Source: Pseudomonas sp. PSB18
GTDB taxonomy: Bacteria; Pseudomonadota; Gammaproteobacteria; Pseudomonadales; Pseudomonadaceae
Length of the DNA stretch: 64,000 bases
Direction of reading: 5' to 3'
Assembly (NCBI RefSeq): GCF_014596565.1
Contig: NZ_NOIN01000003.1
Span: 620,001-684,000, forward strand
Of the stretch, positions 9,575 through 18,638 are shown one piece after another (position 1 is the stretch's first letter; every line of letters begins with the position of its first letter). Below the pieces are notes generated by a model. The model was given only the letters and a program-made list of their open reading frames with translations, was not told the DNA's origin and ran no database searches. Made by a program: the position numbers and the translations under genes.

Positions 9575-9616
9575 CGAAGATGCTCGATACCAATGTCGAG
9601 CATCTTCGATTTTATT
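9575..9616 (+). terminator. Intrinsic terminator of the AlpA-ATPase operon
   Basis: A perfect 13-bp stem (CGAAGATGCTCGA / TCGAGCATCTTCG, 9575-9587 and 9596-9608) with an 8-base loop, followed by ATTTTATT. Confidence 0.88.
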
Positions 9617-9912
9617 GAGCGCCTTTGCCTCACGACCTGGGAAATTCTGGACGTAGCCCGAGAGTGCGCAGTCGTAACAACGGGCGACGCGGCTAGCGGG
9701 GATGAACGCCGCTTTACCGAATGGACGAAAGCAGTCGTCGTCATTGCGCATGCGGCAAACGAAGTCAGAACTCAAGATAGCGATCGCTGGCGGCGGCCAT
9801 GCCCTGTTGACGCTCGACGCCATTCACGCAGAGGCAACGACGCTCAAGGCGCAGGATATTCGATAACGCGCGTGACGGCAGCCTGTACGGCTTGTTCCAG
9901 TTCTGAACGACG
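9617..9912. other. About 300 bases between two convergent units, no supported gene
   Basis: An open frame at 9593-9958 begins inside the terminator hairpin and overlaps the next gene; it resembles no family I know. An opposite frame at 9563-9823 is equally unconvincing. The stretch lies where typical Pseudomonas sequence gives way to the GC-rich gene to the right, so it may be an old junction. Confidence 0.4.
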
Positions 9913-12900
9913 TCACTCAAAACTTTCCTCGCCCTCGCGGTCGCGGCTGCGCTCATGATCGATACGTCGGTCTAGCTCGGGTAGGATGGCATCCACCCAT
10001 TGCCGGACATCGACATGCGGGCTTTTGCTGAACGTCAACACTTGAGCCTTGCGACTGGCAAGGATGTCGGCAAGCGAGCCGCTCCAGCTCCGAGGATGGA
10101 GACGAGTCCAGAAATCGCCGAGAAAGGCACGCTTGTCCGGCGCACAATTGAGCATATCGAGAAACAGCGGCGAGATCCCGTTATCCTCCTCGTCGTCGAC
10201 CTTTCGCCTGAACATCGAGATGGTACGGCCGAGCAACGTATAGCGCGTCGCCGCATCCTGGTCCGCCCATTGGCGCAAGACCGCTGGATCCATGTCCTCG
10301 ACCGGTGTGCCGAAGCTGAAGTCAGCGTCGAATAGCCGGCGGTTTCGCGACGTCATCTCAGGTAGAAGGAACATATCGAGCCCCGCAGCGGGGTGGGTCT
10401 CAAACAGCGCCTTCAGCACATGGCTCAGATCATGACGGGAAAGATAGCAGACCTCCACCGCGTCGCGGATATGTGCACAAACATCGCGAGCCGTCGCTTC
10501 ACCGTCGCTCCCCGTACAGCAAACTCGAATGATCGTATTCAGGCCATAGTCGCGCAAAGTGCCCTTCTTGCTAAAATCGGTGCGGAGCAGCAGGTTGCGG
10601 CCGAGCCCGATCAACGTCGGATTGCACTGCCGGCCAGCTTCGCGGTCGCGATAGAAGTGCATGTGCAGGATATCGAGCGCGATCTCGACCCCGTCCGGCA
10701 GATCCGCAATATCGCGTAGCAGGAGAGCTAATGCCTCCGGCGGCGAATCGCCGACGGTGCCGTTGGCGATGCTCATGAAGTCAAAAGACTGAAGCGCCCC
10801 TTTCTCGATCGCGCGTCTCAGCCGCGCAATTCCTGCCTCGTCGATTCCAATTCGCGCCTGAAGATAAGGAAGGGAACGGGCCAGCGCCATGTTCTCAATC
10901 GCGGCTTCCAAGCTGGATTCGGCAAAGCCAGTATCACGCTGATGCGCTTCGTAGATGAACCCGCCGAGCACAGTCGCATTACGGCTCTTAGACTCCGCCG
11001 CCTCGAAATGACCGACCAGATCGCGCCAGATCTCGGCAAGGTCGCTCGCGCCTTCGGCGAGGCCGCGCCCGCACTCAAACGCGCGCTGAGCATGGGGCTC
11101 GACCATCAGCTCGGTCAGGAATTCGGCGCAAGTCTCGGGATCGTGCGCCAATTGCCGGCCGACATCCTGAGCCATTTGGGCGGCCCTGCGCCACGGCTTC
11201 ATCACATCCCCATCGTCTGGCTCGCCGTCTGCAACGTCCCAGCCGCCACTTGTACGATTGAGCACGACCGCGCGCGCCAGGTGCAGGAGGTCGGACGGCT
11301 TGAGCCGTTGGATGATCGCCTCGAGCCGCTTTCGCACTGGCTCGGGCATCGCGTTGCCTTTGAAGCGGAGGGAATTGCGGAACGCCATCCAGCCCTCGAT
11401 CCATGGCTTCACCTTGACGAATGCGCCCGCTGCGCGGTCCAGGGCGTCATGGCAGGCGCCGAAATGCCACAGGTCGCGCACACTGCCGGCAAGTGTGCTT
11501 CGCGCGTCAGTCAGGACTGACGACAGCTCGACGGCGAGATCGATAGCGCCGTCGTACCAATCCCACACGTCCTTATTCAGCCTCGGAGCCCACCCCCAGT
11601 CGCGCGACCGTGCTCCGAAATCGAAGCTGCTCGACGAGGTGAAATTGTGCGCGGTCAGAAGTGCGCCAAGCGCGACGGATGCACAGCGGCGCTTGTCTGC
11701 ATCACCGGAGTTCGCCAGCAGCCGCACGAACGCGCGTCGTTGCTCGGGTGGAGTCTGGGTACCGGATAGATAAAGGCGGAAGAGCTCAGCAAACGCGTCC
11801 CGGGCGGAGTTCTGATTATGGTCGGCAGGCTCGGCGGCGAGGAAGCGGGCGAGCAGCGTCGCCGCGGTCTCGAACATATGCTGCTCATAGCCGAGCGTCT
11901 TGATGAGGCGAATCCATTGCCACCGGGTCGGCTCGATCGGCGACAGCAATGCAGGCCCGTTGGGACCATCCAGTTCGCATTCGATTTTCACCAACACGGC
12001 CTCTGGCGCAACTGGGGCGATGTTGGTCAGGATCTCGAAACCTTCTTCGCCACGCGTCACGAGGTCCCCGAGCGGCCCGTCGCTTCGCAGCCAGCGCGCG
12101 ACCGCAGCCTGAGCCTCTGGGCTATCATGAAGATAGCCCAGACGGCGGGAGAGCGACTTCTGCATGCGCGGCGTCAGCGAGGCGCTGAACCGTTCGAAGT
12201 CCGACGACGGTATCCGTTGGAGCGCGAATGTGGCAAGCGGGTTCGCAATCGCGTGCGGAAGGATCGCCTTCCAGCGGCCACGCACTTGAGCAATGCCACG
12301 TCGGCGAAGCTCCGCAAGTGCGGCGTAATGCGTCGCCGCGCTCACCGACCGCAGGCCGCCGATGCGCGCGAGTTCGCCATCGGATGAGGTGTCGTCGCCA
12401 TCGACCGAATAGAGCAACGACAGCTCTTCCGCCGCATTCAATAAATTCTGATCGGGCTGATTGCGCTGCTGGAAGATTCGCTCGAACAGCTCGCGGCTCT
12501 TGAGCTTGCCCAGCGTCTCACCCTTACCAAGCGTTTCGGCCAGCGCGCGTGCCACGCGGAAGTTGCCATCGCTGAAGTCGGCGATGGTTCGCCGGTCGAT
12601 CTCGGACAAGTCCGGAAAGGATTGCTCGAGCCATCCTGCAACCAGATCGGGAGAGGCGGACTGCAGCCGGAAGACCTGGGTCCGCTCGGGCTCGTCGTCG
12701 CGAACATCATATTCGACGGTAATAAGGCTAACGTTGCTGGTGCTTTCCGAACAGATGCGAGTGAGCTCGGTGTGAGTGGCCGGATTGCAATTATCGACTA
12801 TAAGAATGGCCCGTTGCCCGCGCAGAACGAGCTGTCGTGCCATATCGCGCGCGGTGGGGTCGGTTTCGACCGAATAGTCGGTATAGATTGCGAGGCTCGG

Positions 12901-13710
12901 ATCGAGCGGCTCCTCACAAACCTCGCTTTCGAATAGCGCCTGGACCAAGCGCGTCTTGCCCAAGCCAGACATACCGATCAACCGGATGCATTGTTTAGGT
13001 GTGCGAAGCGCGGCGCGGAGGCCCTTGATACCCTCGGCGATTGTTAGTTGCTTGCGTTCACGAGAGCGCTCATCGGTCAGACATGCCTTGTCGTTGAACA
13101 AATAGGACGTCTCCTCGGCGACACGCGTTCCAGTCCATCCCCCTACGCTGCTCCAGCCTGAAAGACCTAGGCCGACGCGATTGCGGACCCAAGTGGCGAT
13201 GCCCGGATATTCGTTGACCCAAGTCGCGATGCGATCGCGGTCGTAGAAATCGGTTTGGAGATTACTGGCTTCGGGGAGATCGTGCAGCACGGCGCGCATC
13301 GCCGCACGCCGATTGGCAAGCGGTTTGTCCGCGACCGACCCCTGCGAACTGACGATGATGTATGCACCGGCTTCTGCGGCGAGCTCGCGGATGACCTGCC
13401 GCAAATTCCCGTTGCCGCCGCCCTTGGGCTTCGGCCGCATCTCACTTTCGATGGCGCCGGCTGGCATGTCCGGCTTCTTCACCTGAAAACCGGTGCATGA
13501 ACGCGGCACAAAGTCGGGGCTTGCAATCGGCATGGAACACTGCACGCGCACATCGAGCCCACCATCCGCAGCGTCCTGATTGCCGCCTGCGGTGACCGCC
13601 GACAGGGGACAGCCCTGTTTTCGCAGCTCCGCCAGCGCAAGACGGGCGACGAGGGTGCGCAAATCGGCATCGCCCAGATTGGTGATATCGGCACCTGTTA
13701 CTTCGAGCAT
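9913..13710 (-). CDS. Nuclease-STAND NTPase, Avs-like candidate antiphage protein
   Basis: 1265 residues. The N-terminus looks like a PD-(D/E)XK nuclease: GGLD (D53) followed by FQVKK (Q76, K78), as in Mrr/Cap4-type effectors. The centre is a STAND-class P-loop NTPase: Walker A GMSGLGKT (about 246-253) and Walker B AILIVDN, followed by winged-helix-like sequence. The C-terminal ~750 residues are helical and repeat-like without a named domain, the place where Avs proteins have their phage-sensing region. By analogy it would bind a phage protein, oligomerise and degrade DNA; this is inference. The gene is rich in GCG/CGC and GAT/GAG usage unlike its neighbours and looks imported from a high-GC proteobacterium. 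It is a single-gene unit between divergent or unrelated genes. Confidence 0.72.
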   Translation of the reverse strand: MLEVTGADITNLGDADLRTLVARLALAELRKQGCPLSAVTAGGNQDAADGGLDVRVQCSMPIASPDFVPRSCTGFQVKKPDMPAGAIESEMRPKPKGGGNGNLRQVIRELAAEAGAYIIVSSQGSVADKPLANRRAAMRAVLHDLPEASNLQTDFYDRDRIATWVNEYPGIATWVRNRVGLGLSGWSSVGGWTGTRVAEETSYLFNDKACLTDERSRERKQLTIAEGIKGLRAALRTPKQCIRLIGMSGLGKTRLVQALFESEVCEEPLDPSLAIYTDYSVETDPTARDMARQLVLRGQRAILIVDNCNPATHTELTRICSESTSNVSLITVEYDVRDDEPERTQVFRLQSASPDLVAGWLEQSFPDLSEIDRRTIADFSDGNFRVARALAETLGKGETLGKLKSRELFERIFQQRNQPDQNLLNAAEELSLLYSVDGDDTSSDGELARIGGLRSVSAATHYAALAELRRRGIAQVRGRWKAILPHAIANPLATFALQRIPSSDFERFSASLTPRMQKSLSRRLGYLHDSPEAQAAVARWLRSDGPLGDLVTRGEEGFEILTNIAPVAPEAVLVKIECELDGPNGPALLSPIEPTRWQWIRLIKTLGYEQHMFETAATLLARFLAAEPADHNQNSARDAFAELFRLYLSGTQTPPEQRRAFVRLLANSGDADKRRCASVALGALLTAHNFTSSSSFDFGARSRDWGWAPRLNKDVWDWYDGAIDLAVELSSVLTDARSTLAGSVRDLWHFGACHDALDRAAGAFVKVKPWIEGWMAFRNSLRFKGNAMPEPVRKRLEAIIQRLKPSDLLHLARAVVLNRTSGGWDVADGEPDDGDVMKPWRRAAQMAQDVGRQLAHDPETCAEFLTELMVEPHAQRAFECGRGLAEGASDLAEIWRDLVGHFEAAESKSRNATVLGGFIYEAHQRDTGFAESSLEAAIENMALARSLPYLQARIGIDEAGIARLRRAIEKGALQSFDFMSIANGTVGDSPPEALALLLRDIADLPDGVEIALDILHMHFYRDREAGRQCNPTLIGLGRNLLLRTDFSKKGTLRDYGLNTIIRVCCTGSDGEATARDVCAHIRDAVEVCYLSRHDLSHVLKALFETHPAAGLDMFLLPEMTSRNRRLFDADFSFGTPVEDMDPAVLRQWADQDAATRYTLLGRTISMFRRKVDDEEDNGISPLFLDMLNCAPDKRAFLGDFWTRLHPRSWSGSLADILASRKAQVLTFSKSPHVDVRQWVDAILPELDRRIDHERSRDREGEESFE

Positions 13711-13756
13711 TTTCCCCGGCCTTCCTAGGTAGATTCAGTCAATGATCGCGTAGATA

Positions 13757-13780
13757 GAGCCTGTCGTGATTTACAGGCTC
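13757..13780. promoter_or_regulatory. Inverted repeat upstream of the nuclease-STAND gene
   Basis: A perfect 8-bp inverted repeat (GAGCCTGT / ACAGGCTC) with an 8-base spacer lies 47 bases upstream of the start codon at 13710 and 28 bases past the stop of the lipoprotein gene. It may be an operator or a terminator-like hairpin for the lipoprotein gene; there is no T-run. Confidence 0.35.
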
Positions 13781-13808
13781 ACCGCCAGCCATGCAGTTCA
13801 GCTAAAAA

Positions 13809-14642
13809 CTACTTCCCAATGAAATAGAGATTGCCGTTCTTGTTGTAAATCGCGGCAGGCCGGAAGTCCTTAGGCCAATTCCGCCCAGGATAGTATGCAT
13901 ACATCCACTCGGGCAGGTGACGAGCAATACCCGCCAGCGCATCCATGCCGTCCTTATCAGCTCTGCTAGCGTCAGCAAATAGCTCGCCTGAGGGATCGGT
14001 CAGGAAAATCGGGCCGTAGGCTTTCTCGACCAAAATGAATGCTGGCGCAGCGCTCGCAGGAGCGTCGAACGGTGTAGGGTTCCCAGCAGCCAAATCTGCA
14101 AGCCTATCGTATTTCTTGCCTGATCCATCAGCGTACTTAGCCGGCTCATGGCGCAACTTCGAGATTTTTCCACCGAAGTATTTTTCTCTCGCATCAAGCC
14201 AGGCCGACCTGACCAACGCAGATGCCTCCTTTGGGTTAGACGCGAGTTCCTCAGGCACCCACGCAGCAACCTGGTAGTGATAGACAGGGCCAGCGCTGCC
14301 ACCACCCAGCAAGAACAACCCGACGCCAAGAGAGGCTGCTCCTGCGCTGCTAAAACCAGTTGGAGGTGACACATATCCCAAACCTGCCGTCGCTAGCCCT
14401 CCAGAGCCTCCCGAAGACCGTGGCGCGCTTAAGTTATCTACTTCGTTCCCGACCATTTCCCTTGGAATATCGCGCTGACCATCGATGTGCATGGCTTCCA
14501 GAACCAGCATGGCATCGGACCATTTCTCGCGAGGAACATTTTTAGGTTCTGGCAACGTGACCCTCGGGGTACTGGAGCAACCAACTAACGCAACCAACAG
14601 CAAGGTACCAACGCATCCCTTCACAGAAAAAAGCACCGACAT
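13809..14642 (-). CDS. Putative lipoprotein of unknown function
   Basis: 277 residues. A lipoprotein signal peptide is clear: basic start, hydrophobic stretch and lipobox LVGC (cysteine about 22), so the mature protein is anchored to a membrane. A glycine/serine-rich hydrophobic segment (about 76-115) resembles a membrane-interacting or flexible region. The C-terminal half is soluble and ends with YNKNGNLYFIGK. No named domain recognised. It lies between the nuclease-STAND gene and the serine recombinase, all on the minus strand, but spacing of about 100 bases on each side does not suggest a tight operon. Confidence 0.7.
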   Translation of the reverse strand: MSVLFSVKGCVGTLLLVALVGCSSTPRVTLPEPKNVPREKWSDAMLVLEAMHIDGQRDIPREMVGNEVDNLSAPRSSGGSGGLATAGLGYVSPPTGFSSAGAASLGVGLFLLGGGSAGPVYHYQVAAWVPEELASNPKEASALVRSAWLDAREKYFGGKISKLRHEPAKYADGSGKKYDRLADLAAGNPTPFDAPASAAPAFILVEKAYGPIFLTDPSGELFADASRADKDGMDALAGIARHLPEWMYAYYPGRNWPKDFRPAAIYNKNGNLYFIGK

Positions 14643-14770
14643 GAAAACTCCCTATTTTTATTCAGTGGTAGTCCGGCACACGTAGTACGCCGGAGACATC
14701 CTTCACTTGCCTGCCAGGTCATAGCGCCTAAAATTATCTGGGCAACTTCAGCGGAAAATACCACCACCAC

Positions 14771-15346
14771 TTAAACGACCGCAGATGATTTCGGCGAACC
14801 GACGTAGCGGTAAAGCGTTGTTCGAGAAACGCCATACCGTCGGGCAACATCGGTTACCAGTATCTCAGGATCTCTGAGAAGAGCTCGTATCTCACGTACC
14901 TGAGGATCATCCAGCGCAGGCTTGCGTCCTCCCTTCCGACCGCGAGCCCGAGCCGCAGCCAGTCCTGCGCGGGTCCGCTCTCGAATCAGATTGCGCTCGA
15001 ACTCGGCCAAGGCTGCAAACACATGAAAGATCAGCTTGCCGGCAGCGCTGGTGGTTTCGATTCGTTCGGTTATGGACTCGAACGCCACCCCTTCCCGCTC
15101 CAAGCTACTGACAATCCCAACCAAGTCAGGCAAAGAACGACCGAGGCGGTCCAGTCGCCAGACAACCAGAGTGTCACCACTACGCAGAGCTTTGAGGCAA
15201 TGCCCCAGCTCCGGCCTGTCCGCCGACTTGCCGCTCATGGTCTCCTCATAGACTGTTGAGCACCCAGCCAGAGCAAGTGCATCTCGCTGCAGGTCGAGAT
15301 TCTGATCATCAGTCGACACTCGGGCATATCCAATCTGCTTTCCCAT
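14771..15346 (-). CDS. Serine recombinase (resolvase/invertase family)
   Basis: 191 residues, the usual length for Tn3 resolvases and Hin-type invertases. The catalytic serine is in YARVSTDDQ (S11); the conserved arginine motif WRLDRLGR and the long E-helix (AALAEFERNLIRERTRAG) are present. The C-terminus is a helix-turn-helix (VTDVARRYGVSRTTLYRYV) for site binding. No transposase gene or obvious terminal inverted repeats were found nearby, so it is either a remnant of a transposon or an accessory recombinase of island 1. Crossover sites would be expected in the 188 bases upstream (15347-15534), but none could be identified by eye. Confidence 0.9.
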   Translation of the reverse strand: MGKQIGYARVSTDDQNLDLQRDALALAGCSTVYEETMSGKSADRPELGHCLKALRSGDTLVVWRLDRLGRSLPDLVGIVSSLEREGVAFESITERIETTSAAGKLIFHVFAALAEFERNLIRERTRAGLAAARARGRKGGRKPALDDPQVREIRALLRDPEILVTDVARRYGVSRTTLYRYVGSPKSSAVV

Positions 15347-15489
15347 ACGTTTTTCTCACACTGATTTCGGTACAGGAAAAGTGGCAGGAAAGCGGTAAAT
15401 CCCAAGTCCAAAAGATCATCTGGAATAGGTGTGCCATAAACGACCGTTTTTGAACGGAGCCTCCTCCCTACTAAGCCGCGAACGCTGAG

Positions 15490-15529
15490 CCCCAGCCTGC
15501 GCTGGATACGGTCTGCTGGGGTGATTTTT
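15490..15529 (+). terminator. Hairpin with T-run between recombinase and nuclease genes
   Basis: CCCCAGC (15490-15496) pairs with GCTGGGG (15515-15521), followed by TGATTTTT. The T-run is on the plus strand although both flanking genes are on the minus strand, so it would block transcription entering the nuclease gene antisense, or it is accidental. Confidence 0.35.
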
Positions 15530-15534
15530 AGAAC

Positions 15535-16563
15535 TCATCTGGGTAGTGTCAGCAAAAAGTTGTCGGCAATTTCAAAAAGACAATCTGTAGGATCTTCACC
15601 ACGCTCCTTCATGTGGAGCATCTGACATACCTTCTCATCGTTCACGATAAGCATCAGCTTGCCTTGTTCGCGCATCGCCCCCTGCGTCATTGCAACCGCA
15701 TGTGAGTCAGCACCAACTCTGGTCATAATAATTGCCATACGTCGTAGGCCGCGCTCTAAAAGGTACTTCTCAGTCGTGAGAATCTGCCCCTGTTTTATTT
15801 CCCCCGTATAATTCTTAAACTCAAAAAGCACATAACGGCTATCAAGATGATCAATAACAAACTTCCAGAACTCTGTAGTCGGCCTTACACGACATACATA
15901 GTCGTAACGATTTAGCCCGTCATCAGTTCGCATTTGGGCATGCCAACCATGAAGATCGTTTGGAAATAGATACTTAAGAATTTTTTCACATACCTTCTCA
16001 TACTTTGCCCACGAAGTTTTACCCTTCTTGATCTTCTTGAGCTCCTCGCACAATTCAGTACCATGGGTGTCTCGAACTTGGGGAGCTAAGCCTCTGAGAG
16101 GTTTGCTATCTCGTATAGGATTATAACGCGCGGGGTGTATTGACTGAGGCTCGCTCGGATTAGACTCTAATAGCGCATCCAGCTTCTCTGCCAAACCGGG
16201 GCTCGTCACACACCAATTTCTCAGATCAACTTGGTCTACAAAGGTAATACTAAACTTCTGTTCAAGCGCTCCCCTAAGTTCCACCGGAAGAAAGCATGAA
16301 ACTATCAACATTCCCTTTTGAGCCTGTGCTGTTAATCCATTATGTGCTAAACGAGCAGCTGCAGCATCTATGAGAGTCGGCTGAGCACGCATAGTTCGAT
16401 AGTACTTTACCTCTATAGCCCAACGTTCCCCTCCAAAATCCGCCAGCAGATCAAACCCAGGATCTCCTCTGACACTATTAGTTTTAACTTTAAAGTTATT
16501 TGCTTCTAAGATATCGCAAACGAGACCTTCGAACGACCTCCATGTTGCTACTGATGACTCCAT
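15535..16563 (-). CDS. Protein with two PD-(D/E)XK-like nuclease domains
   Basis: 342 residues. The N-terminal half is a restriction-endonuclease-like (Mrr_cat type) domain: start helix FEGLVCDILEANNF, then GFDLLADFG (D38) and AIEVKYY (E51, K53). After a linker rich in S/P, the second half again shows the same order: NRYDYVCRV (about 218) and YVLFEFKNYTG (E-x-K about 247-249), typical of a second restriction-like fold. Both active sites look intact on these motifs. The gene is AT-richer than its surroundings and has no methylase partner, so a stand-alone defence or repair nuclease is more likely than classical restriction. Which family it belongs to I cannot say. Confidence 0.65.
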   Translation of the reverse strand: MESSVATWRSFEGLVCDILEANNFKVKTNSVRGDPGFDLLADFGGERWAIEVKYYRTMRAQPTLIDAAAARLAHNGLTAQAQKGMLIVSCFLPVELRGALEQKFSITFVDQVDLRNWCVTSPGLAEKLDALLESNPSEPQSIHPARYNPIRDSKPLRGLAPQVRDTHGTELCEELKKIKKGKTSWAKYEKVCEKILKYLFPNDLHGWHAQMRTDDGLNRYDYVCRVRPTTEFWKFVIDHLDSRYVLFEFKNYTGEIKQGQILTTEKYLLERGLRRMAIIMTRVGADSHAVAMTQGAMREQGKLMLIVNDEKVCQMLHMKERGEDPTDCLFEIADNFLLTLPR

Positions 16564-16677
16564 ATTTGCGGCTCCAAAAAATCAATCTGGCAAATGAGAA
16601 AAGCGCAAGACTCAAGACTCTACTTCAAAAAATGAATAACATTTGAAATATTGCAGAGCGAAAGTGCACGCTCTTTT

Positions 16678-16914
16678 TTAGATTTCATTTTCAGGAAAAA
16701 CAGTTTTATCCACACCGGCACTCCTTAATTTTTCAAGCTCATTATGCATACGTCCATTTGCCGCCAGAAAAACGTCAAGGACTTCAACCAATAACAGATG
16801 TTCCAAGGAGCCTGGTTTTGATTGATGTATATGATCTCCCAGCTTGGAGGCCATTGCCACTCGGTCATTCAGGCGATCTCGTTGCTCTCTATATCTACTC
16901 ATTCCCTGATTCAT
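16678..16914 (-). CDS. Small hypothetical protein
   Basis: 78 residues from ATG 16914 or 74 from ATG 16902; neither has a well-spaced ribosome-binding site. The predicted protein is hydrophilic and helical (RYREQRDRLNDRVAMASKLG; LLVEVLDVFLAANGRMHNEL) without cysteines or membrane segments. It sits about 115 bases upstream of the dual nuclease gene on the same strand and could be its partner or regulator. Composition is AT-rich like the nuclease gene. No family recognised. Confidence 0.45.
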   Translation of the reverse strand: MNQGMSRYREQRDRLNDRVAMASKLGDHIHQSKPGSLEHLLLVEVLDVFLAANGRMHNELEKLRSAGVDKTVFPENEI

Positions 16915-17135
16915 CCCCTAGAGTTGGACTTTGCATAAGAGTGAATTATGCGGACAAGCAAAGCATAACTTTGAATGTCACTTGACAGCCATCAGCAAAT
17001 TTTCGCCCTCCTTGCGAACGGACAACCTCCTCAATTTTAGGCGCTGAAAGCGTCCGAAAACGAACCCCAGGATATTTTTTCTCGCTCAACATTCCCTACA
17101 GCAGCTCAGCACCTGAGCTGATTGGAGGAGTGACC

Positions 17136-18095
17136 ATGAAGCAGAGCTTCCATCTACATTTTGATCGGGACTTGAGCAAGGCCGGCTCGGCGATCCTTCG
17201 GGAGGCAGTCCGGCGCGGCCTCCTCAGTCAACACGAGGCCATGATCCACGACCAGCAGTGGGCCCAATTTAGTATTTACGCCAAGGAGTCGCATGAGGTG
17301 GATATCCTGGAGTTCGTCAATAAAAAACTGATACGGCAATACAGCGAAGAACTCTGTATCCAGGTGTACCACGGGAATATCTCGCAGCATGGCGCGGTGA
17401 GCCTTCTTGAGACCGTGAGCTCGGTTATGGCCCTCGCGACCAATGGTGACTGGAAAGTCGTGACGCCTGATATTGGCTTTCCTGGCCATGCACGGATTAC
17501 GGCCCCACACAGCCTTGATCAAGCGAAGTTCGAAGCCGCAGTGGAAGACGTTCAGGCTCGCCTATCAGAGCATCTGGCGGTGGCGTTGATGTTAGTGCGG
17601 TACCTCGGCATCTCACTACGTGAAACAGTTTTCTTCGACGCCCAAGCGGCCCTAGAGGCAGCCAAGGGGGATGGATGTATTTCCCTGGAAAGCGGCAAAG
17701 AAGGGCCGTATACACAGAGGATAATTAACATCTCGATGCCAAAGCAGATCGCCGTTTTGGAGACGGTATCCGCCGTCCAAGATGTTCATTGCTATCCACA
17801 ATCAAAGCAAACATGGCGGCTCTGGAAGCAGAACAGCTTACCTGCTGCCAAAGAGATTTTACTTTTTCATGGGCTTAGCTTCTGTGATTGCCGAGCAGCG
17901 TTTGCATGTGAGCTTTACAAGCAGTGGTCCGGTCATGAAGCCCCGATTCTTGGAGGCCGCGCTCCCAATGTCGAGGATCTAGAAGCGCGGGATCACGTCG
18001 CCTACGAACTCGGGAATTTGCGTATCTGGGAAACTGATGCGTACGTCGGTGCCCGAGCCAACCTGCGGAAGGAAGCCGCCGCAATCAGTCGCTAA
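17136..18095 (+). CDS. Divergent tyrosine recombinase-like protein (Integrase_1 type)
   Basis: 319 residues; ATG 17136 is preceded by GGAGG seven bases upstream. The second half aligns by eye with the integrase-domain protein at 33865-34728: box I arginine (GISLRETVFF versus FGLRREEAIKF), the basic beta-hairpin (SGKEG versus KGG), the loop ending in GHEAPILGG versus GWKAPAAGG, then ELGNLR versus ELGHER and DAYVGAR versus ATYLGR. Arginine and tyrosine are kept, but the box II histidine is cysteine (CDCR instead of HGLR) and the box III histidine is asparagine. It may be a weakened recombinase or a DNA-binding derivative. The alignment is my own; no profile search was possible. Confidence 0.6.
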   Translation: MKQSFHLHFDRDLSKAGSAILREAVRRGLLSQHEAMIHDQQWAQFSIYAKESHEVDILEFVNKKLIRQYSEELCIQVYHGNISQHGAVSLLETVSSVMALATNGDWKVVTPDIGFPGHARITAPHSLDQAKFEAAVEDVQARLSEHLAVALMLVRYLGISLRETVFFDAQAALEAAKGDGCISLESGKEGPYTQRIINISMPKQIAVLETVSAVQDVHCYPQSKQTWRLWKQNSLPAAKEILLFHGLSFCDCRAAFACELYKQWSGHEAPILGGRAPNVEDLEARDHVAYELGNLRIWETDAYVGARANLRKEAAAISR

Positions 18096-18170
18096 GCCAT
18101 CACACAGCAGATTTGGGATTAGATCTGACGCCCTTAACCTTGGCAGAGCTCGAATCAAAGGAGTCAGGGT

Positions 18171-18290
18171 ATGGATCGTTTTGAATTGCTTGTTTATGCC
18201 GTGCTTGCCGTCATCATTGCGCTGAGTATCGCAGGTGTAATTGGCTACATGGTCGCAGCGTATCTGGACAAGAAGCACGGCAACGATTGA
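18171..18290 (+). CDS. 39-residue single-span membrane protein
   Basis: ATG 18171 is preceded by AAAGGAG seven bases upstream, an excellent ribosome-binding site. The peptide has one hydrophobic segment of about 22 residues (LLVYAVLAVIIALSIAGVIG) followed by a basic tail (YLDKKHGND). The positive C-terminal tail suggests an N-out, C-in topology. It lies 75 bases after the Integrase_1-like gene on the same strand. Function unknown; a small holin-like or regulatory membrane peptide is possible. Confidence 0.6.
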   Translation: MDRFELLVYAVLAVIIALSIAGVIGYMVAAYLDKKHGND

Positions 18291-18638
18291 GCCTTCAGCG
18301 GAACGACCCGATACCTGCAACAAACTGTCCGCTGCCCCTTGGCAGCGGGCGCTAACCAAGATCCATCCGCAAGGCACCCGACCGATGCGATACGTAGCTT
18401 TTTCCCAAGCCTATAAGGTCATGTGGTGAGTTTGGAAGGGCCGTTGATTTCCGCACCATAGCGAAAGTGACCGGAGCGCCGAAGCGTTTAGATCAGCGAC
18501 ATGCACGCCCTCCATGTGGCGAGCTAACTTGCCCAGTACACTAAAACTCGTGCGCCGACTCGCAGGCAACATCTCATCTTGGGTTTTCCGAAAGCTACCG
18601 GAGAGTGTCTAGCGACCTCATCTACCCGGAGCACCACC
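18291..18638. other. About 350 bases without a recognised gene
   Basis: Only short overlapping open frames without ribosome-binding sites are seen. A promoter for the gene at 18639 is expected here but not resolved. Confidence 0.4.

Noticed and set aside
9593..9958. 121-codon frame after the RepA-like gene
   Set aside because: It begins inside the 13-bp terminator hairpin, overlaps the end of the nuclease-STAND gene and has no ribosome-binding site or family resemblance.
14771..15346. Serine recombinase as part of a complete Tn3-type transposon
   Set aside because: No transposase gene and no terminal inverted repeats were seen within several kb.
16758..16985. Plus-strand 75-codon frame near 16.8 kb
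   Set aside because: Overlaps the minus-strand small gene, which has the more protein-like helical sequence; no binding site.
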